A program made the position numbers and the translations under genes. 64,000 nucleotides of DNA from Isosphaeraceae bacterium (lineage in GTDB: Bacteria > Planctomycetota > Planctomycetia > Isosphaerales > Isosphaeraceae), in assembly GCA_025356475.1 (NCBI GenBank), contig JANXSX010000068.1, positions 18,027 through 82,026 of the forward strand, read 5' to 3'. Position 1 is the first letter of the stretch. Each line of letters starts with the position of its first letter. The notes under the pieces are model-generated. The model ran no database searches and had not been told where the DNA came from. It worked only from the letters and a program-made list of their open reading frames with translations. Below are positions 52,917 to 62,127 of this stretch, piece after piece.

Positions 52917-54710
52917 ATGTCTGATGTGCAGGAGCGTGCCGTGCGCTGGTCGAAGGCGTTGATTCCGACTCTCAAAGAAAATCCGGCCGACGCAGTCGCG
53001 CCGAGCCACCAACTCCTGCTCCGAGCCGGCATGGTTCGCCAACTGGGTGCGGGTGCATATTCGTACCTGCCGCTAGGCCTGCGCGTCCTTCAGAAGGCGA
53101 CGAACATCGTACGCCAGGAGATGGACGCTGCAGGTGCGCTCGAACTCCTGATGCCAGCCTTGCAACCGGTTGACCTCTGGAAAGAATCGGGCCGGTATGA
53201 GACGTTCGGCGACCTGCTCATGCAACTGAAGACGAGCGGCGGAACCCATGTCGCGCTCGGGCCCACGCATGAGGAGGTGATCACCGACATCGTTCGTGGC
53301 CTGATCCGAAGTTACAAGCAGCTTCCGGTCACCATGTACCAGATCCAGACCAAGTTTCGCGACGAGCCTCGGCCCAGGTTCGGGATCTTGCGGACCCGCG
53401 AATTCTTGATGAAAGATGCCTACAGCTTTGATGCCAACGTCGATCAGCTCAGCACGAGCTACGACGCAATGTACGAAGCCTATTGCAAGATCTTCGATCG
53501 CTGCGGCATCCCCTACGTGATCGTCGAAGCTGAGAGCGGGCCCATCGGTGGCGATAGCTCGCACGAGTTCATGGTTCCTTCATCCACAGGTGAAGACACG
53601 ATCATCCAATGCGCCTCGTCTGGATACGCGGCTAACGTCGAACGAGCTGAGGTCGGCAAGATCGATTGGCCTGCCCCGGCCAATCCTGATGCACCCGCCT
53701 ATGTGTCGGTCTCAACTCCTTATAAGCGAACGATCGCCGAGGTTTGCAAGTTCCTCAAGATTGCGGAATCGGCTTCGGCGAAGCTGCTCGTCTTCCTCGC
53801 CGATGGGAATCCGGTTTCCGTACTCATCCGAGGAGATCATGAGGCGAACGAGCCCAAGCTGCGCAGGGCATTTGGGGCGAAGACCCTTGTCGCCGCCGAT
53901 CCAGACAGCATTCAGAAGGCCACTGGGGTCCCAATCGGGTTCCTTGGGCCGGTTGGAATCAAGATCCCCCTGATGGTCGATCAGTCGGTCGCCGCAATGC
54001 CGACTGTGGTGGTCGGAGGGAACGAAGTCGACATCCACTTTACAGGCGTCGTGCCCGGTCGGGACTTCGTTCTTGACCAGGTTGGCGACCTTCGCAACGC
54101 GGTCGCAGGGGACCCCTGCCCCAAGTCTGGTGCGCCAATGACGGTGAGCCAGGGCATCGAAATTGGCCACGTCTTCAAGCTCGGGACCAAGTATTCGAAG
54201 GCGATGGGGGCGAACTACCTCGACGATAAGGGGCAGGAGATTCCGATCATCATGGGCTGCTACGGCATCGGTGTAAATCGCATCGTTGCGGCGGCTGTCG
54301 AAGCAGGTCACGACTCCAACGGGATTATCTGGCCGCTGGCACTCGCCCCCTACCAGGTTGCAATCGTACCGCTCCAGACGACGAATCCCGAGGTCGTGGC
54401 CCTGACGGATTCGATCGAGAAGTGTCTGGTTGAGGCTGGTCTCGACGTCATCGTCGACGATCGGGAAGCCCGGCCCGGTGTCAAGTTCAAAGATATCGAC
54501 CTGATCGGTATCCCCCTTCGCATCGTGATCGGCGAACGTGGCCTCAAGGAGGGGACGCTTGAAGTTAAGTGGCGGACCGATGGAGCTGCTCATAACGTGC
54601 CGGTCGCTACTGCGGCTGAGACGATCCGGGATGAAGTCCTCACCAAGCAGCGGGCGGAAGCGGCGGAATGTGAACAGCGAAAGATCGCCCGAGGGGTTCA
54701 AAGCTCATGA
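52917..54710 (+). CDS. proS: Prolyl-tRNA synthetase
   Basis: A 597-residue bacterial-type class II synthetase. Motif regions: LLRAGMVRQLGAGAYSYLPLGLRVLQKATNIVRQEMDAAGALELLMPALQP, LGPTHEEVITDIV (motif 2 region), QIQTKFRDEPRPRFGILRTREFLMKDAYSFD, a ~180-residue editing (INS) domain in the middle, and GCYGIGVNRIVAAAVE for motif 3, then an anticodon-binding C-terminal domain (LAPYQVAIVPLQT...). Start is ATG 52917; GGACGG lies upstream. It is the second-best start option only to a spurious extension that would read through the MITE. Confidence 0.96.
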   Translation: MSDVQERAVRWSKALIPTLKENPADAVAPSHQLLLRAGMVRQLGAGAYSYLPLGLRVLQKATNIVRQEMDAAGALELLMPALQPVDLWKESGRYETFGDLLMQLKTSGGTHVALGPTHEEVITDIVRGLIRSYKQLPVTMYQIQTKFRDEPRPRFGILRTREFLMKDAYSFDANVDQLSTSYDAMYEAYCKIFDRCGIPYVIVEAESGPIGGDSSHEFMVPSSTGEDTIIQCASSGYAANVERAEVGKIDWPAPANPDAPAYVSVSTPYKRTIAEVCKFLKIAESASAKLLVFLADGNPVSVLIRGDHEANEPKLRRAFGAKTLVAADPDSIQKATGVPIGFLGPVGIKIPLMVDQSVAAMPTVVVGGNEVDIHFTGVVPGRDFVLDQVGDLRNAVAGDPCPKSGAPMTVSQGIEIGHVFKLGTKYSKAMGANYLDDKGQEIPIIMGCYGIGVNRIVAAAVEAGHDSNGIIWPLALAPYQVAIVPLQTTNPEVVALTDSIEKCLVEAGLDVIVDDREARPGVKFKDIDLIGIPLRIVIGERGLKEGTLEVKWRTDGAAHNVPVATAAETIRDEVLTKQRAEAAECEQRKIARGVQSS

Positions 54711-55015
54711 GACCTCAAGTCCCGATGAACTTCACGCCCGACGTTAAGCTCCTGTTCGGACTTTTCGTGGCGATGACCTTGGCCTCCTTCGGCGGACCCG
54801 TTCTGGTCGGCTTCACCCTTTGGGGTGGGGACAGCCCCAACTGGCCCCCAGACCGCCCCATTGAATGGGTCGTCGTGATCGGGACAGGCCTCACAGTCCT
54901 AATTCTGATGTTGGCGATCCTTGTCATTGGGGCCAAGCACAAGATGGTGACCCCGAAGGATAAATCTCCGACTCCACAGACCCCGGATCTCGCAAAGACC
55001 GACAATCATGTCTAA
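54707..55015 (+). CDS. Small two-helix membrane protein
   Basis: A 102-residue protein whose ATG overlaps the proS stop (ATGA). It has two hydrophobic segments (residues 14-40 and 52-75) and a polar, Lys/Pro-rich C-terminus. No recognisable family. Translational coupling to proS suggests constitutive low-level expression. Confidence 0.65.
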   Translation: MRPQVPMNFTPDVKLLFGLFVAMTLASFGGPVLVGFTLWGGDSPNWPPDRPIEWVVVIGTGLTVLILMLAILVIGAKHKMVTPKDKSPTPQTPDLAKTDNHV

Positions 55016-55371
55016 ACGTCTAGACTTATCGATTCTTTGCGATCCAGGAATTGAGCCATGCTATGGAACAGGGTCGAGATAACTTCCCGTTTCTTGGGTT
55101 GATCTGGCCACGAAACTCGTTCCCATGGTCCTCCATGGGAATGCACTTTTCGACGCTCCTGCGTCGGCTTCGATCTCGACATGCAGGTCAAACCTCAGAT
55201 GAGGCTCAAGCCACGCCCAGGACTGCTTTCATTGCTCAACAAGAGGACGCAGGAGCGTCCTGGACGGCATTCCCACGCCAGAGCATGGGAACGAGTTTTC
55301 GTCCATGATCGGGAAGATATTTCCGTCCCATCCCAATGCGGCCTCGAAGGCGTTGATTCTCAGGACAACTC
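55016..55371. other. Intergenic region with a long inverted repeat
   Basis: A 356-bp region that holds a roughly 55-bp-arm palindromic element (55111..55301). Otherwise no gene. Confidence 0.6.
55111..55301. repeat. Palindromic intergenic element (imperfect 55-bp arms)
   Basis: 55111-55165 and 55246-55301 are imperfect inverted repeats: CGAAACTCGTTCCCATGG pairs with CCATGGGAACGAGTTTTCG-like sequence near 55283-55301, and GACGCTCCTGCGTC (55152-55165) pairs perfectly with 55246-55259. The inner 80 bp has no frame. The TGGGAACGAGT and GGACGCTCCTGCGTC cores are, from memory, common in planctomycete intergenic DNA; this was not checked. Confidence 0.7.
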
Positions 55372-56508
55372 ATGACTCTCGCTCTCGTTGGGATCGCGCT
55401 CACTCTCGCCGCGTTCGTATGGGGCGCGGTCTTAACCGGCGTTGCTCGGACGATTGCGCCGCAGTTCGGCCTGGTCGATAAGCCAGGAGGTCGTAAAACG
55501 CATAAGGCACCGACTCCTCTTGGTGGAGGGGTCGCGATCTGGCTGACGACGGTTAGTATCTTCGTCGTCGGTGGCCTGATCCTCTGGCTAGGTCGGGGGA
55601 GTTTGCCTCCTGAACTAGCAGTGCATGCCTCGGGCCTCTTGACCAAGGCTGGTCCGCTAGCCCTGATCCTGGGACTCGGTAGCTTGATCATGTTGATGGG
55701 CTTGGCAGACGACCGATTCGGGCTGAGCTGGAAGCCAAGGTTGGCCGTACAGCTCGGGTTGGCAACGATCCTGGTTGTGGTCGGTGGATTACGAGTGACC
55801 CTTTTCCCCCCGTTCTCCTCGCCGATCTTGACCGGCCTCCTCACCATCGTATGGATCGCCGGGCTAACCAATTCGTTCAACTTTCTCGACAACATGGATG
55901 GCCTTGCTGCGGGAGTCGGCCTGATTGTCGCCTTGATTTTCGCAGCCGCCCAGATTGCGGTTGGTTCGCTCTTCGTTCCGGCAGTCCTGCTCGTTTTGGT
56001 CGGGGCTTTGGGCGGATTCCTCTTACATAACCGCTACCCTGCCAAGATCTTCATGGGGGACGCTGGGAGCAACTTCCTCGGGTTTACCTTGGGAGCGTTG
56101 ACGGTCGCCGGGACATTTACGCGCGATGGGTACGCCCCTTATGGCGTGCTGACCCCGCTCCTGGTCATGGCCGTTCCGCTCTATGACACGATCTCAGTGA
56201 TCATCATCCGGATTCGGGAAGGTCGGAGCCCGTTCCAACCCGACCGTCGTCATTTCTCCCACCGCTTAGTCGATCGCGGCTTGACGGCGCAAGGAGCGGT
56301 GCGGACGATTAATCTAGTAACTCTGGCGTGCGGGCTCGGTGCAATCTTGCTGCACCAGCTCGATGCGGTCGGAGCTTGTCTTGTCGTGGCCCAAACGATC
56401 TGCCTGATCGGCGTGGTGACGGTTCTCGAATTCGGCGCTTCGCGTCCGTTGGAGTCGAAAGCACATGTCCCGGTCGAGTCCCAAGCATCCCCAAACCCCA
56501 ACGTCTGA
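55372..56508 (+). CDS. WecA/TagO-like undecaprenyl-phosphate sugar-1-phosphate transferase
   Basis: A 378-residue polyprenyl-phosphate transferase with about 11 membrane segments. The catalytic motifs are all visible: GRKTHKAPTPLGGGVAIW, ADDRFGLSWKPRLAVQL, NSFNFLDNMDGLAAG, KIFMGDAGSNFLGFTLG and QPDRRHFSHRLVDRG. Such enzymes start surface polysaccharide or teichoic-acid-type polymers by placing a sugar phosphate on the lipid carrier. It overlaps the next (ligase-like) gene by 44 bases, so both belong to one polysaccharide operon. Confidence 0.92.
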   Translation: MTLALVGIALTLAAFVWGAVLTGVARTIAPQFGLVDKPGGRKTHKAPTPLGGGVAIWLTTVSIFVVGGLILWLGRGSLPPELAVHASGLLTKAGPLALILGLGSLIMLMGLADDRFGLSWKPRLAVQLGLATILVVVGGLRVTLFPPFSSPILTGLLTIVWIAGLTNSFNFLDNMDGLAAGVGLIVALIFAAAQIAVGSLFVPAVLLVLVGALGGFLLHNRYPAKIFMGDAGSNFLGFTLGALTVAGTFTRDGYAPYGVLTPLLVMAVPLYDTISVIIIRIREGRSPFQPDRRHFSHRLVDRGLTAQGAVRTINLVTLACGLGAILLHQLDAVGACLVVAQTICLIGVVTVLEFGASRPLESKAHVPVESQASPNPNV

Positions 56509-58810
56509 ACCAATTCGAGCACCAAGGCCACCACGACCACCGGTCGACTTGGGCGACGAGGACATACTCCCGGCCATGGGAGAGCGACTCCGCCAGCTCG
56601 CGCTCGGCAGCCTCGCGGCTTTGATCGCCTGTCGAGCCTACTTCCCCGGCGAAAATGCATCAACCGGCACTGGGCTGACCTGGATCTTTCTCCTGCTATT
56701 GATCGCAGGGCTGGCGATTCTGGCGACCGTCGTGGGTGGCTCATTTAGGCCAAGATTTTCGCTGACCGACTTGGTGGTTGTCCTTTTGATCGTCATGGTC
56801 GGGATGAGTGCGGGCCATGCGAAGGATCGCCGCGCCGCAATCATCCTGGCCTGGGAGTGGGGCGGACTGGCAATCGCTTATCTGTTGGCTCGCCAGCTCC
56901 CTCGCACCAAAGGGGAGTCTCAAGCCTTGTTTGGGGTGTTGGCCGCATCGGCCGTTGCCGTCGCTGCCTTTGGCTTCTACCAGATCCAGGTCGAGCTGGC
57001 CCCGCTCCGAGCCCTGTTCAAAGCGAACCCTGCAGCGGCACTCGCTGCCGCAGGAATCCCCGCTGATAGCCTGAGCCAAGCAGCGTTTGAAGATCGCTTG
57101 ATCGGCTCCAACGAGCCGTTCTCGACGTTCGCGCTGACCAACTCGCTGGCCGGGTTCCTGATCGGGCCTCTTGTGCTGGGAATCTCGATCGCCTTCGAAC
57201 GGATTCGCAAGGTGGAAGCCCTCTCGACCAAAATCCATGCCCTTGTTCTGGCTGCAGTTCCTGGCCTGATCTTGGCATCCTGCCTGCTCGCAACCAAGAG
57301 CCGAAGTGCCTACCTGGGTACCGCTCTTGGAATTACCCTGATCGCCGTTCGGGCCTGGGGGAAGGTTTCCACTCGGATGCTCATCGGCCTGACTCTGGGC
57401 GGAGTTGTGGGTATCGGATCTCTCGTCGCGATTGGCATCTCGACCCGGCAACTCGACATTGAAGTGATCACCGAGTCATCGAAGTCGCTGAAATATCGGA
57501 TGGAGTACTGGCGAGGGACCTGGGACCTGATCCAGAACGAAGACGGTGTCTTCTGGAACGGCCTTGGCCCGGGCAACTTCGGCACGCCTTACCTCCTCTA
57601 CAAACTTCCGCAAGCTTCCGAAGAGATCGTCGACCCACACAATTTCATTCTAGAAATCTGGTCGACTGCGGGGCTCCCCGCCCTGCTAGCCCTGGTCACC
57701 GCGCTCGGACTCGGCTTCTGGAATCTGCTTCGGCCTTTTAGACAAGAGGTAATTTCAGGGAGTCCAAACAATTCAGACCTCTTATATCCTAAGCATGCCA
57801 CATGGCTCATCGTGTTTGGATCTTTGAGCTGGATCCTGATCTGTTTTTTGGGGGATCTCAACCCGTTCCAGCCAGGTCTGACTGGTCGGTGGGTGATGCT
57901 TGGGCTCGGTTGGGCGATTGCGGTCGTACTGGCGAGTCCGCTCTGGAGGAATACCCAGTGGCCGACCGGTGCCGCAGCGCCGGTCATCCTGGCGATGACG
58001 GTCAACTTGCTCGCGGCAGGCGGCTTGGGAATCCCTCCTGTGGCTCTTTGTTTATGGGTTCCCCTGGCGATCGGTCTGAACTTGCGCGAGGATCAGGCTT
58101 GCGGTCGACTGAGAGCCCCTCTTTCTCGCTGGTGGCTATTCATACCAGCATGTCTATGGTCGGCAGTGATGGGCACGTTTGTGGGGGCGATAGGGCCACA
58201 TTGGAAGTCGCAGAGCTTGATTGCTCAGGCCCAGACGATCATGAAGCGACCGATGCCCGACTATGACCTGGCTTCTAAAACATATCTGGAAGCGGCGGTT
58301 GTAGACCCACTGGCAGCCGCCCCTTGGCTTGGCCTGGCGGATCTGGAGTATTCCTACTACCTGTCCCCTGCATCTCAAGGCGTCAAGAACGTCTGGAGCA
58401 GGGTCCTACTCACCTATGACAAGGCTGTCGCCGAACCTCGACCGAACACGGTCGCTCTCCAGCGTCGTCGAGCGGCCGCCGCTCGCAACATTTACTCACG
58501 TCTAGGTGAAAATGCGATCATCCTTGAAGATATTCGCTTGCTGAGCTATATCAATCGCGCCAACCGAATTGCCAGTCAACTCTATCCAACGAGCGCGATC
58601 CTCCACGCCGAACTCGCGCTGTCCAGCAGCAATATCGGCCTCTTCCCCGACGCTGTCAGAGAAGGACGGGAGGCCCTTCGACTCAGCGAACTGACACCTC
58701 ACCGCGATAAGAAATTATCCGAGAAGGTTCGCAAGGATCTGGAGGAGAAGATCTCCGAGTGGGAGAAAGCGAAGGCTCCCGAAGAAATACCCGTGAAACC
58801 CGAACCATGA
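56465..58810 (+). CDS. O-antigen ligase/polymerase-like membrane protein with C-terminal helical repeats
   Basis: A 781-residue protein with 12 or so membrane segments and the Wzy/WaaL-type pattern: NEPFSTFALTNSLAGFLIGPL, CLLATKSRSAYLGTALG and the periplasmic FWNGLGPGNFGTPYLLYKLP...EIVDPHNFILEIWSTAGLPALL segment, with the conserved His in DPHNFILE. The last 250 residues are soluble and made of TPR-like helices (DYDLASKTYLEAAVVDPLAAAPWLGLADLEYSYYL, ILHAELALSSSNIGLFPDAVREGREALRLS). The start at ATG 56465 is inside the upstream gene, suggesting coupling. Confidence 0.85.
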   Translation: MSRSSPKHPQTPTSEPIRAPRPPRPPVDLGDEDILPAMGERLRQLALGSLAALIACRAYFPGENASTGTGLTWIFLLLLIAGLAILATVVGGSFRPRFSLTDLVVVLLIVMVGMSAGHAKDRRAAIILAWEWGGLAIAYLLARQLPRTKGESQALFGVLAASAVAVAAFGFYQIQVELAPLRALFKANPAAALAAAGIPADSLSQAAFEDRLIGSNEPFSTFALTNSLAGFLIGPLVLGISIAFERIRKVEALSTKIHALVLAAVPGLILASCLLATKSRSAYLGTALGITLIAVRAWGKVSTRMLIGLTLGGVVGIGSLVAIGISTRQLDIEVITESSKSLKYRMEYWRGTWDLIQNEDGVFWNGLGPGNFGTPYLLYKLPQASEEIVDPHNFILEIWSTAGLPALLALVTALGLGFWNLLRPFRQEVISGSPNNSDLLYPKHATWLIVFGSLSWILICFLGDLNPFQPGLTGRWVMLGLGWAIAVVLASPLWRNTQWPTGAAAPVILAMTVNLLAAGGLGIPPVALCLWVPLAIGLNLREDQACGRLRAPLSRWWLFIPACLWSAVMGTFVGAIGPHWKSQSLIAQAQTIMKRPMPDYDLASKTYLEAAVVDPLAAAPWLGLADLEYSYYLSPASQGVKNVWSRVLLTYDKAVAEPRPNTVALQRRRAAAARNIYSRLGENAIILEDIRLLSYINRANRIASQLYPTSAILHAELALSSSNIGLFPDAVREGREALRLSELTPHRDKKLSEKVRKDLEEKISEWEKAKAPEEIPVKPEP

Positions 58811-58829
58811 ATCCAACCCGCTTTGCCTC

Positions 58830-59633
58830 TCAGTAACTTGTCGTCAGGTGCTCATCCATCATGGCCGCTCGCGCCATTGATTGGAGATACATTCGCAAAT
58901 CTTCGATTTGACGATTCCCGCCCGAGACACGCATCCGGAGTGGATCGAGAATCTCGAAGCGGCGGTGAAGATTTGTGAGGGAGTCGTGAAATTGCACCAA
59001 GGTCAGGTTCGATGGAAGCAGACCCAAGATCAAACACATCATCAGAGCATGGGTTGGCTCCATGACAGGTATGCACATGATTGATTGCCAGACTTGATCC
59101 GAAGTGATCGTCTTCTTGGACAGCCAGGAGCCCCACGAACGCTTTGGGGCGATCGCCAAGTCGAAGAATGGTCCTTTACCACGTAGGGCTCGGATTGGCT
59201 TGCCATCAAACTTTAGATCCTTCATCGATTGCACCATGAACTGCCCTTCGATACTCGCAATATTTTCGGTCAACTGGTCCATCAACCACTCTTCCGTTTC
59301 GCCCTGGATTGGATAACCGATGCTGCCATAACAGCCGAACGGCCGCCTGGGCGTATTGGCCAAGCATCTGACACAATGGTGCTCCAACTCGGTCAACACA
59401 GCCGACTGATCCAACAGTTCTTGCACATTCACCACTTTATCTTCGACACCCTTAGGTCCCTGGAGCCGCTTGGTGAACTTGATCTCCGACGCTGGACGTG
59501 TATTCCCCTCGCCCCGCTCGATTTTCAGGATGACCTCAGCCTCAGACTTTGACTTGATCAGACTCGCAAGCTTCTCCAGACCAATTTGCTGCTTGACCTG
59601 GCAATCATAATCAATCGCATATTCAAATCCCAT
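58830..59633 (-). CDS. Hypothetical protein with a Cys cluster
   Basis: A 267-residue protein not recognised. A cysteine cluster HHCVRCLANTPRRPFGC (Cys at 87, 90, 101; CX2CX10C) may bind metal; the flanking text FGCYGSIGYPI and EWLMDQL looks conserved. The C-terminal half is helical and rather polar. ATG 59633 follows AAAGGA with six bases between and is preferred to ATG 59639. It is convergent with the O-antigen-ligase-like gene and divergent from the inositol phosphatase gene. Confidence 0.65.
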   Translation of the reverse strand: MGFEYAIDYDCQVKQQIGLEKLASLIKSKSEAEVILKIERGEGNTRPASEIKFTKRLQGPKGVEDKVVNVQELLDQSAVLTELEHHCVRCLANTPRRPFGCYGSIGYPIQGETEEWLMDQLTENIASIEGQFMVQSMKDLKFDGKPIRALRGKGPFFDLAIAPKRSWGSWLSKKTITSDQVWQSIMCIPVMEPTHALMMCLILGLLPSNLTLVQFHDSLTNLHRRFEILDPLRMRVSGGNRQIEDLRMYLQSMARAAMMDEHLTTSY

Positions 59634-59809
59634 GTGCATTCCTTTTTATGCTGAAGGACGTTCCCAAAACGACCCTGTGGCGAAGTTAATCGAGCGATCG
59701 CCTTGAGACCATGCCCGGTCGCTTGCCAGGTTCGGCTTGCGGACTCGCTGTATCCTATCTTACCTTACCTTGATGCTTTGGTTGGGTTTTCGGTCCCTGA
59801 GGTCTTCGA

Positions 59810-60589
59810 ATGGGTACGCTTGCTTCTGATCTCGAGTTCGTCAAGTCGCTCGCCGTTGAGGCTGCGGGAATTGCTCGTCGCAAGGCTGAACATGTCACCC
59901 CTCAGGAAAAAGCGAACCTAAGCTACGTCACCGACCTCGATCACGAGCTCGAACAGTTTATCCGCGAACGGCTGGGAAATGCCTTTCCCGACGATGTGCT
60001 GACCGGCGAAGAGTACGCCAATTCGGGAGGTTCCGGACCGCGCAGATGGTCGATTGACCCGATCGATGGCACGGGAAACCTCGTGCATCTCCTGCCACTT
60101 TGGGCGGTGAGCATCGGCCTGATCGACGACGGTGAGCCGGTCCTGGGAGTGATCGCCATTCCCCCCTTGCAAGAACTTTACTGGGCCACGAAAGGGGGCG
60201 GAGCCTTTCGTGATGGCCAGAAGCTCAAAGTGCGCGACAGCGACGTGTTTCACACCCAAGATAACCTTTGTGTCGGCACCAATGCCCTGCGGGCTCTCGA
60301 CCCTCGGACACTTCCCGGACGGCTGCGAGACTTGGGAAGCGCTTGCTGTGAACAAGCGTTTGTCGCCGCCGGCCGCCTGGCGGCATGTACCTTCCTGGGT
60401 GAACAAACCCACGATGTCGCGGCCGGAACCGTGATCGTGGCCGAGGCGGGGTGCCACTTCGCTACGATCGACGGCGAGTTTCTTACCCCGGCCCAGATGG
60501 TGGAAAGAACACCAGTCAAGAGGCCCACTTTCGTCGCTCCACCCAAGCGATTGGCGGCCTTGCTGGGTCGGGCGAAGATGTTCGTCTGA
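59810..60589 (+). CDS. Inositol-monophosphatase-family protein
   Basis: A 259-residue Mg-dependent sugar phosphatase. Motifs: VTDLDHELEQFIRERLG with the first acidic ligands, LTGEEYANSGG, the key WSIDPIDGTGNLVHLLP (D-x-D/G-GT), and EQTHDVAAGTVIVAEAGCHF, which has the last Asp. Members act on inositol-1-phosphate, histidinol phosphate or PAP/fructose bisphosphate; the substrate here is open. Confidence 0.93.
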   Translation: MGTLASDLEFVKSLAVEAAGIARRKAEHVTPQEKANLSYVTDLDHELEQFIRERLGNAFPDDVLTGEEYANSGGSGPRRWSIDPIDGTGNLVHLLPLWAVSIGLIDDGEPVLGVIAIPPLQELYWATKGGGAFRDGQKLKVRDSDVFHTQDNLCVGTNALRALDPRTLPGRLRDLGSACCEQAFVAAGRLAACTFLGEQTHDVAAGTVIVAEAGCHFATIDGEFLTPAQMVERTPVKRPTFVAPPKRLAALLGRAKMFV

Positions 60590-60643
60590 AAATCGCGGGA
60601 GGGAACCTGCCGGGGTTCGTTCACATTCTTTACAAGGCTCCCC

Positions 60644-61123
60644 ATGCAACGTCTGGTCGCGACACTTCCTGAATCGGTCAAGGAACTCTGTCTGGTAAGG
60701 GTCGGATTCCAGGTTCGGAAATGGTCGGCATACCGCAAAGTCTGGAGCTTATTGAAGGCGATCGACACGGCATCCGTCGTTGCCATCCAAGAGGGAGAGG
60801 GTCTGCTCCATTCCGAGCGTTTCATGCTCGGGTTTCGGCACTTTGGGGTCTTGCAATATTGGTCGAGTTACGAGGCTCTTGAAGCATGGTCACATCGGCC
60901 TCCCCATTCCGAGTGGTGGAAGCTGGCCGTCGAGCGTTCCCGGATCAAAGGTGACCTGGGCATCTACCACGAGTCCTTTCTCGTTCCCAGGTTGAATGTT
61001 GAGTCGATCTTCATGAATTGCCAACCGGTTGGTCTGGCCGCATTTTGCCCACTGGATGATGCGATCGGGCCTCGGACGACATCTCGTGACCGACTGGGCA
61101 GGCGTCGTACTCAAGAAGGATGA
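60644..61123 (+). CDS. DUF4188-type protein
   Basis: A 159-residue protein resembling DUF4188, a ferredoxin-like fold related to small monooxygenases: CLVRVGFQVRKWSAYRKV, then HSERFMLGFRHFGVLQYWSSYEALEAWSHRPPHSEWW and IYHESFLV. The C-terminal 30 residues are not conserved-looking. Function unknown. It belongs to a run of small genes on one strand. Confidence 0.75.
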   Translation: MQRLVATLPESVKELCLVRVGFQVRKWSAYRKVWSLLKAIDTASVVAIQEGEGLLHSERFMLGFRHFGVLQYWSSYEALEAWSHRPPHSEWWKLAVERSRIKGDLGIYHESFLVPRLNVESIFMNCQPVGLAAFCPLDDAIGPRTTSRDRLGRRRTQEG

Positions 61124-61129
61124 ATCGCG

Positions 61130-61555
61130 ATGGGTCAATGGGGCGTCAGGAGCTACGAAGGGGATGAAGCCGCCGATGCACTCGATGCCGGCTTCCAGCA
61201 AGTTCACGGCGAAATCTATGAAACAATGATGGACGATGGGAACCCTTTGACCTACGAACAAGTGCAGGCCAAGCTCGCGAATCCTGCGACACTCGCCGCT
61301 GCGCTGGCCGCACTCGAACTTGAGTTCGGCACCGACCGAGAGAGTTGGCCGGAAGAGGCCAAGCTTGGATTCGCGGGAGTCCTCGTCCGTCATGTCGAAC
61401 TCGAGGTGCCAGTCGCTCCGGAAGGACTTGAACTCGCGATCTCCTGGCTCGAAGCCGAGGAGATCGACTGGGAGGAGGCAACGGCACGCCGGCTCCGCAA
61501 GTCGAAGGAACTCGATTTGCTCACGAAGGCCGGCACGAACACACCCCAGGACTGA
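61130..61555 (+). CDS. DUF4259-like protein
   Basis: A 141-residue acidic protein. The start MGQWGVRSYEGDEAADALD resembles the DUF4259 opening (MGAWGxGxFENDDALD), and the rest is alpha-helical with many Glu and Ala residues. Function unknown. It begins seven bases after the DUF4188-like gene with AAGGATGAATCGCG upstream, so the two are co-transcribed. Confidence 0.7.
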   Translation: MGQWGVRSYEGDEAADALDAGFQQVHGEIYETMMDDGNPLTYEQVQAKLANPATLAAALAALELEFGTDRESWPEEAKLGFAGVLVRHVELEVPVAPEGLELAISWLEAEEIDWEEATARRLRKSKELDLLTKAGTNTPQD

Positions 61556-61559
61556 TCGC

Positions 61560-62009
61560 ATGTCAGAGCGCCGCTCGCTCGCATTCGCAACGCTTTATGA
61601 GGTGATGCCGGATGTCGATCGCCTCCTAGCGGGCTATCGGAGTGGTGGGAACTGGACCTTGGGGCAAGTCTGCAATCACCTGGCGCGTGTGCTGGTGTTT
61701 ACGATCGAGGGCTCGCCCGAGCATGGCCCGCACGTTCTCGAAGAGCGTGCGCGACTGATCATGACGCGCAGACTGCTGAGCTCCGGGGTGATGGCTGAAG
61801 GCCTCGACGTCCCCGGAAGCCCTTTGCCCGGCCCTGGGCTCGACGATCGCGTCGAGGCTCAGTCACTTCGGCAAGCAATCGATCGCTTCCTCCGTCATCC
61901 CGGCCCGTTCGCCGCTCATCCTTTGCTGGGTGCCTTTCAACTCGACCAAGTCCATCGTTTCCAGTGTGTCCACTGCGCGCATCACTTGAGTCATATTCAG
62001 CTCGCCTGA
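61560..62009 (+). CDS. DUF1569 / DinB-fold protein
   Basis: A 149-residue protein of the DinB/DUF1569 helical-bundle type: FATLYEVMPDVDRLLAGYRSGGNWTLGQVCNHLARVL and, near the end, LLGAFQLDQVHRFQCVHCAHHLSHIQ with the conserved His residues that bind a metal in DinB-like proteins. These are thought to be thiol-dependent transferases or damage-induced proteins; bacillithiol-dependent members exist, which would fit the BshB1-like gene elsewhere in the window (inference). ATG 61560 follows the previous gene by four bases. Confidence 0.75.
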   Translation: MSERRSLAFATLYEVMPDVDRLLAGYRSGGNWTLGQVCNHLARVLVFTIEGSPEHGPHVLEERARLIMTRRLLSSGVMAEGLDVPGSPLPGPGLDDRVEAQSLRQAIDRFLRHPGPFAAHPLLGAFQLDQVHRFQCVHCAHHLSHIQLA

Positions 62010-62127
62010 TCCAAGCCCTGCACAGACCGTCGCCCTGACGGCCAACGTGTGCTATCGTGGTTGGAGGTAGGGTTGGTTGGTGTGCGACGAGAGCCTCGTT
62101 TCAGGTGTTAGATATTCAGAGTCACTG

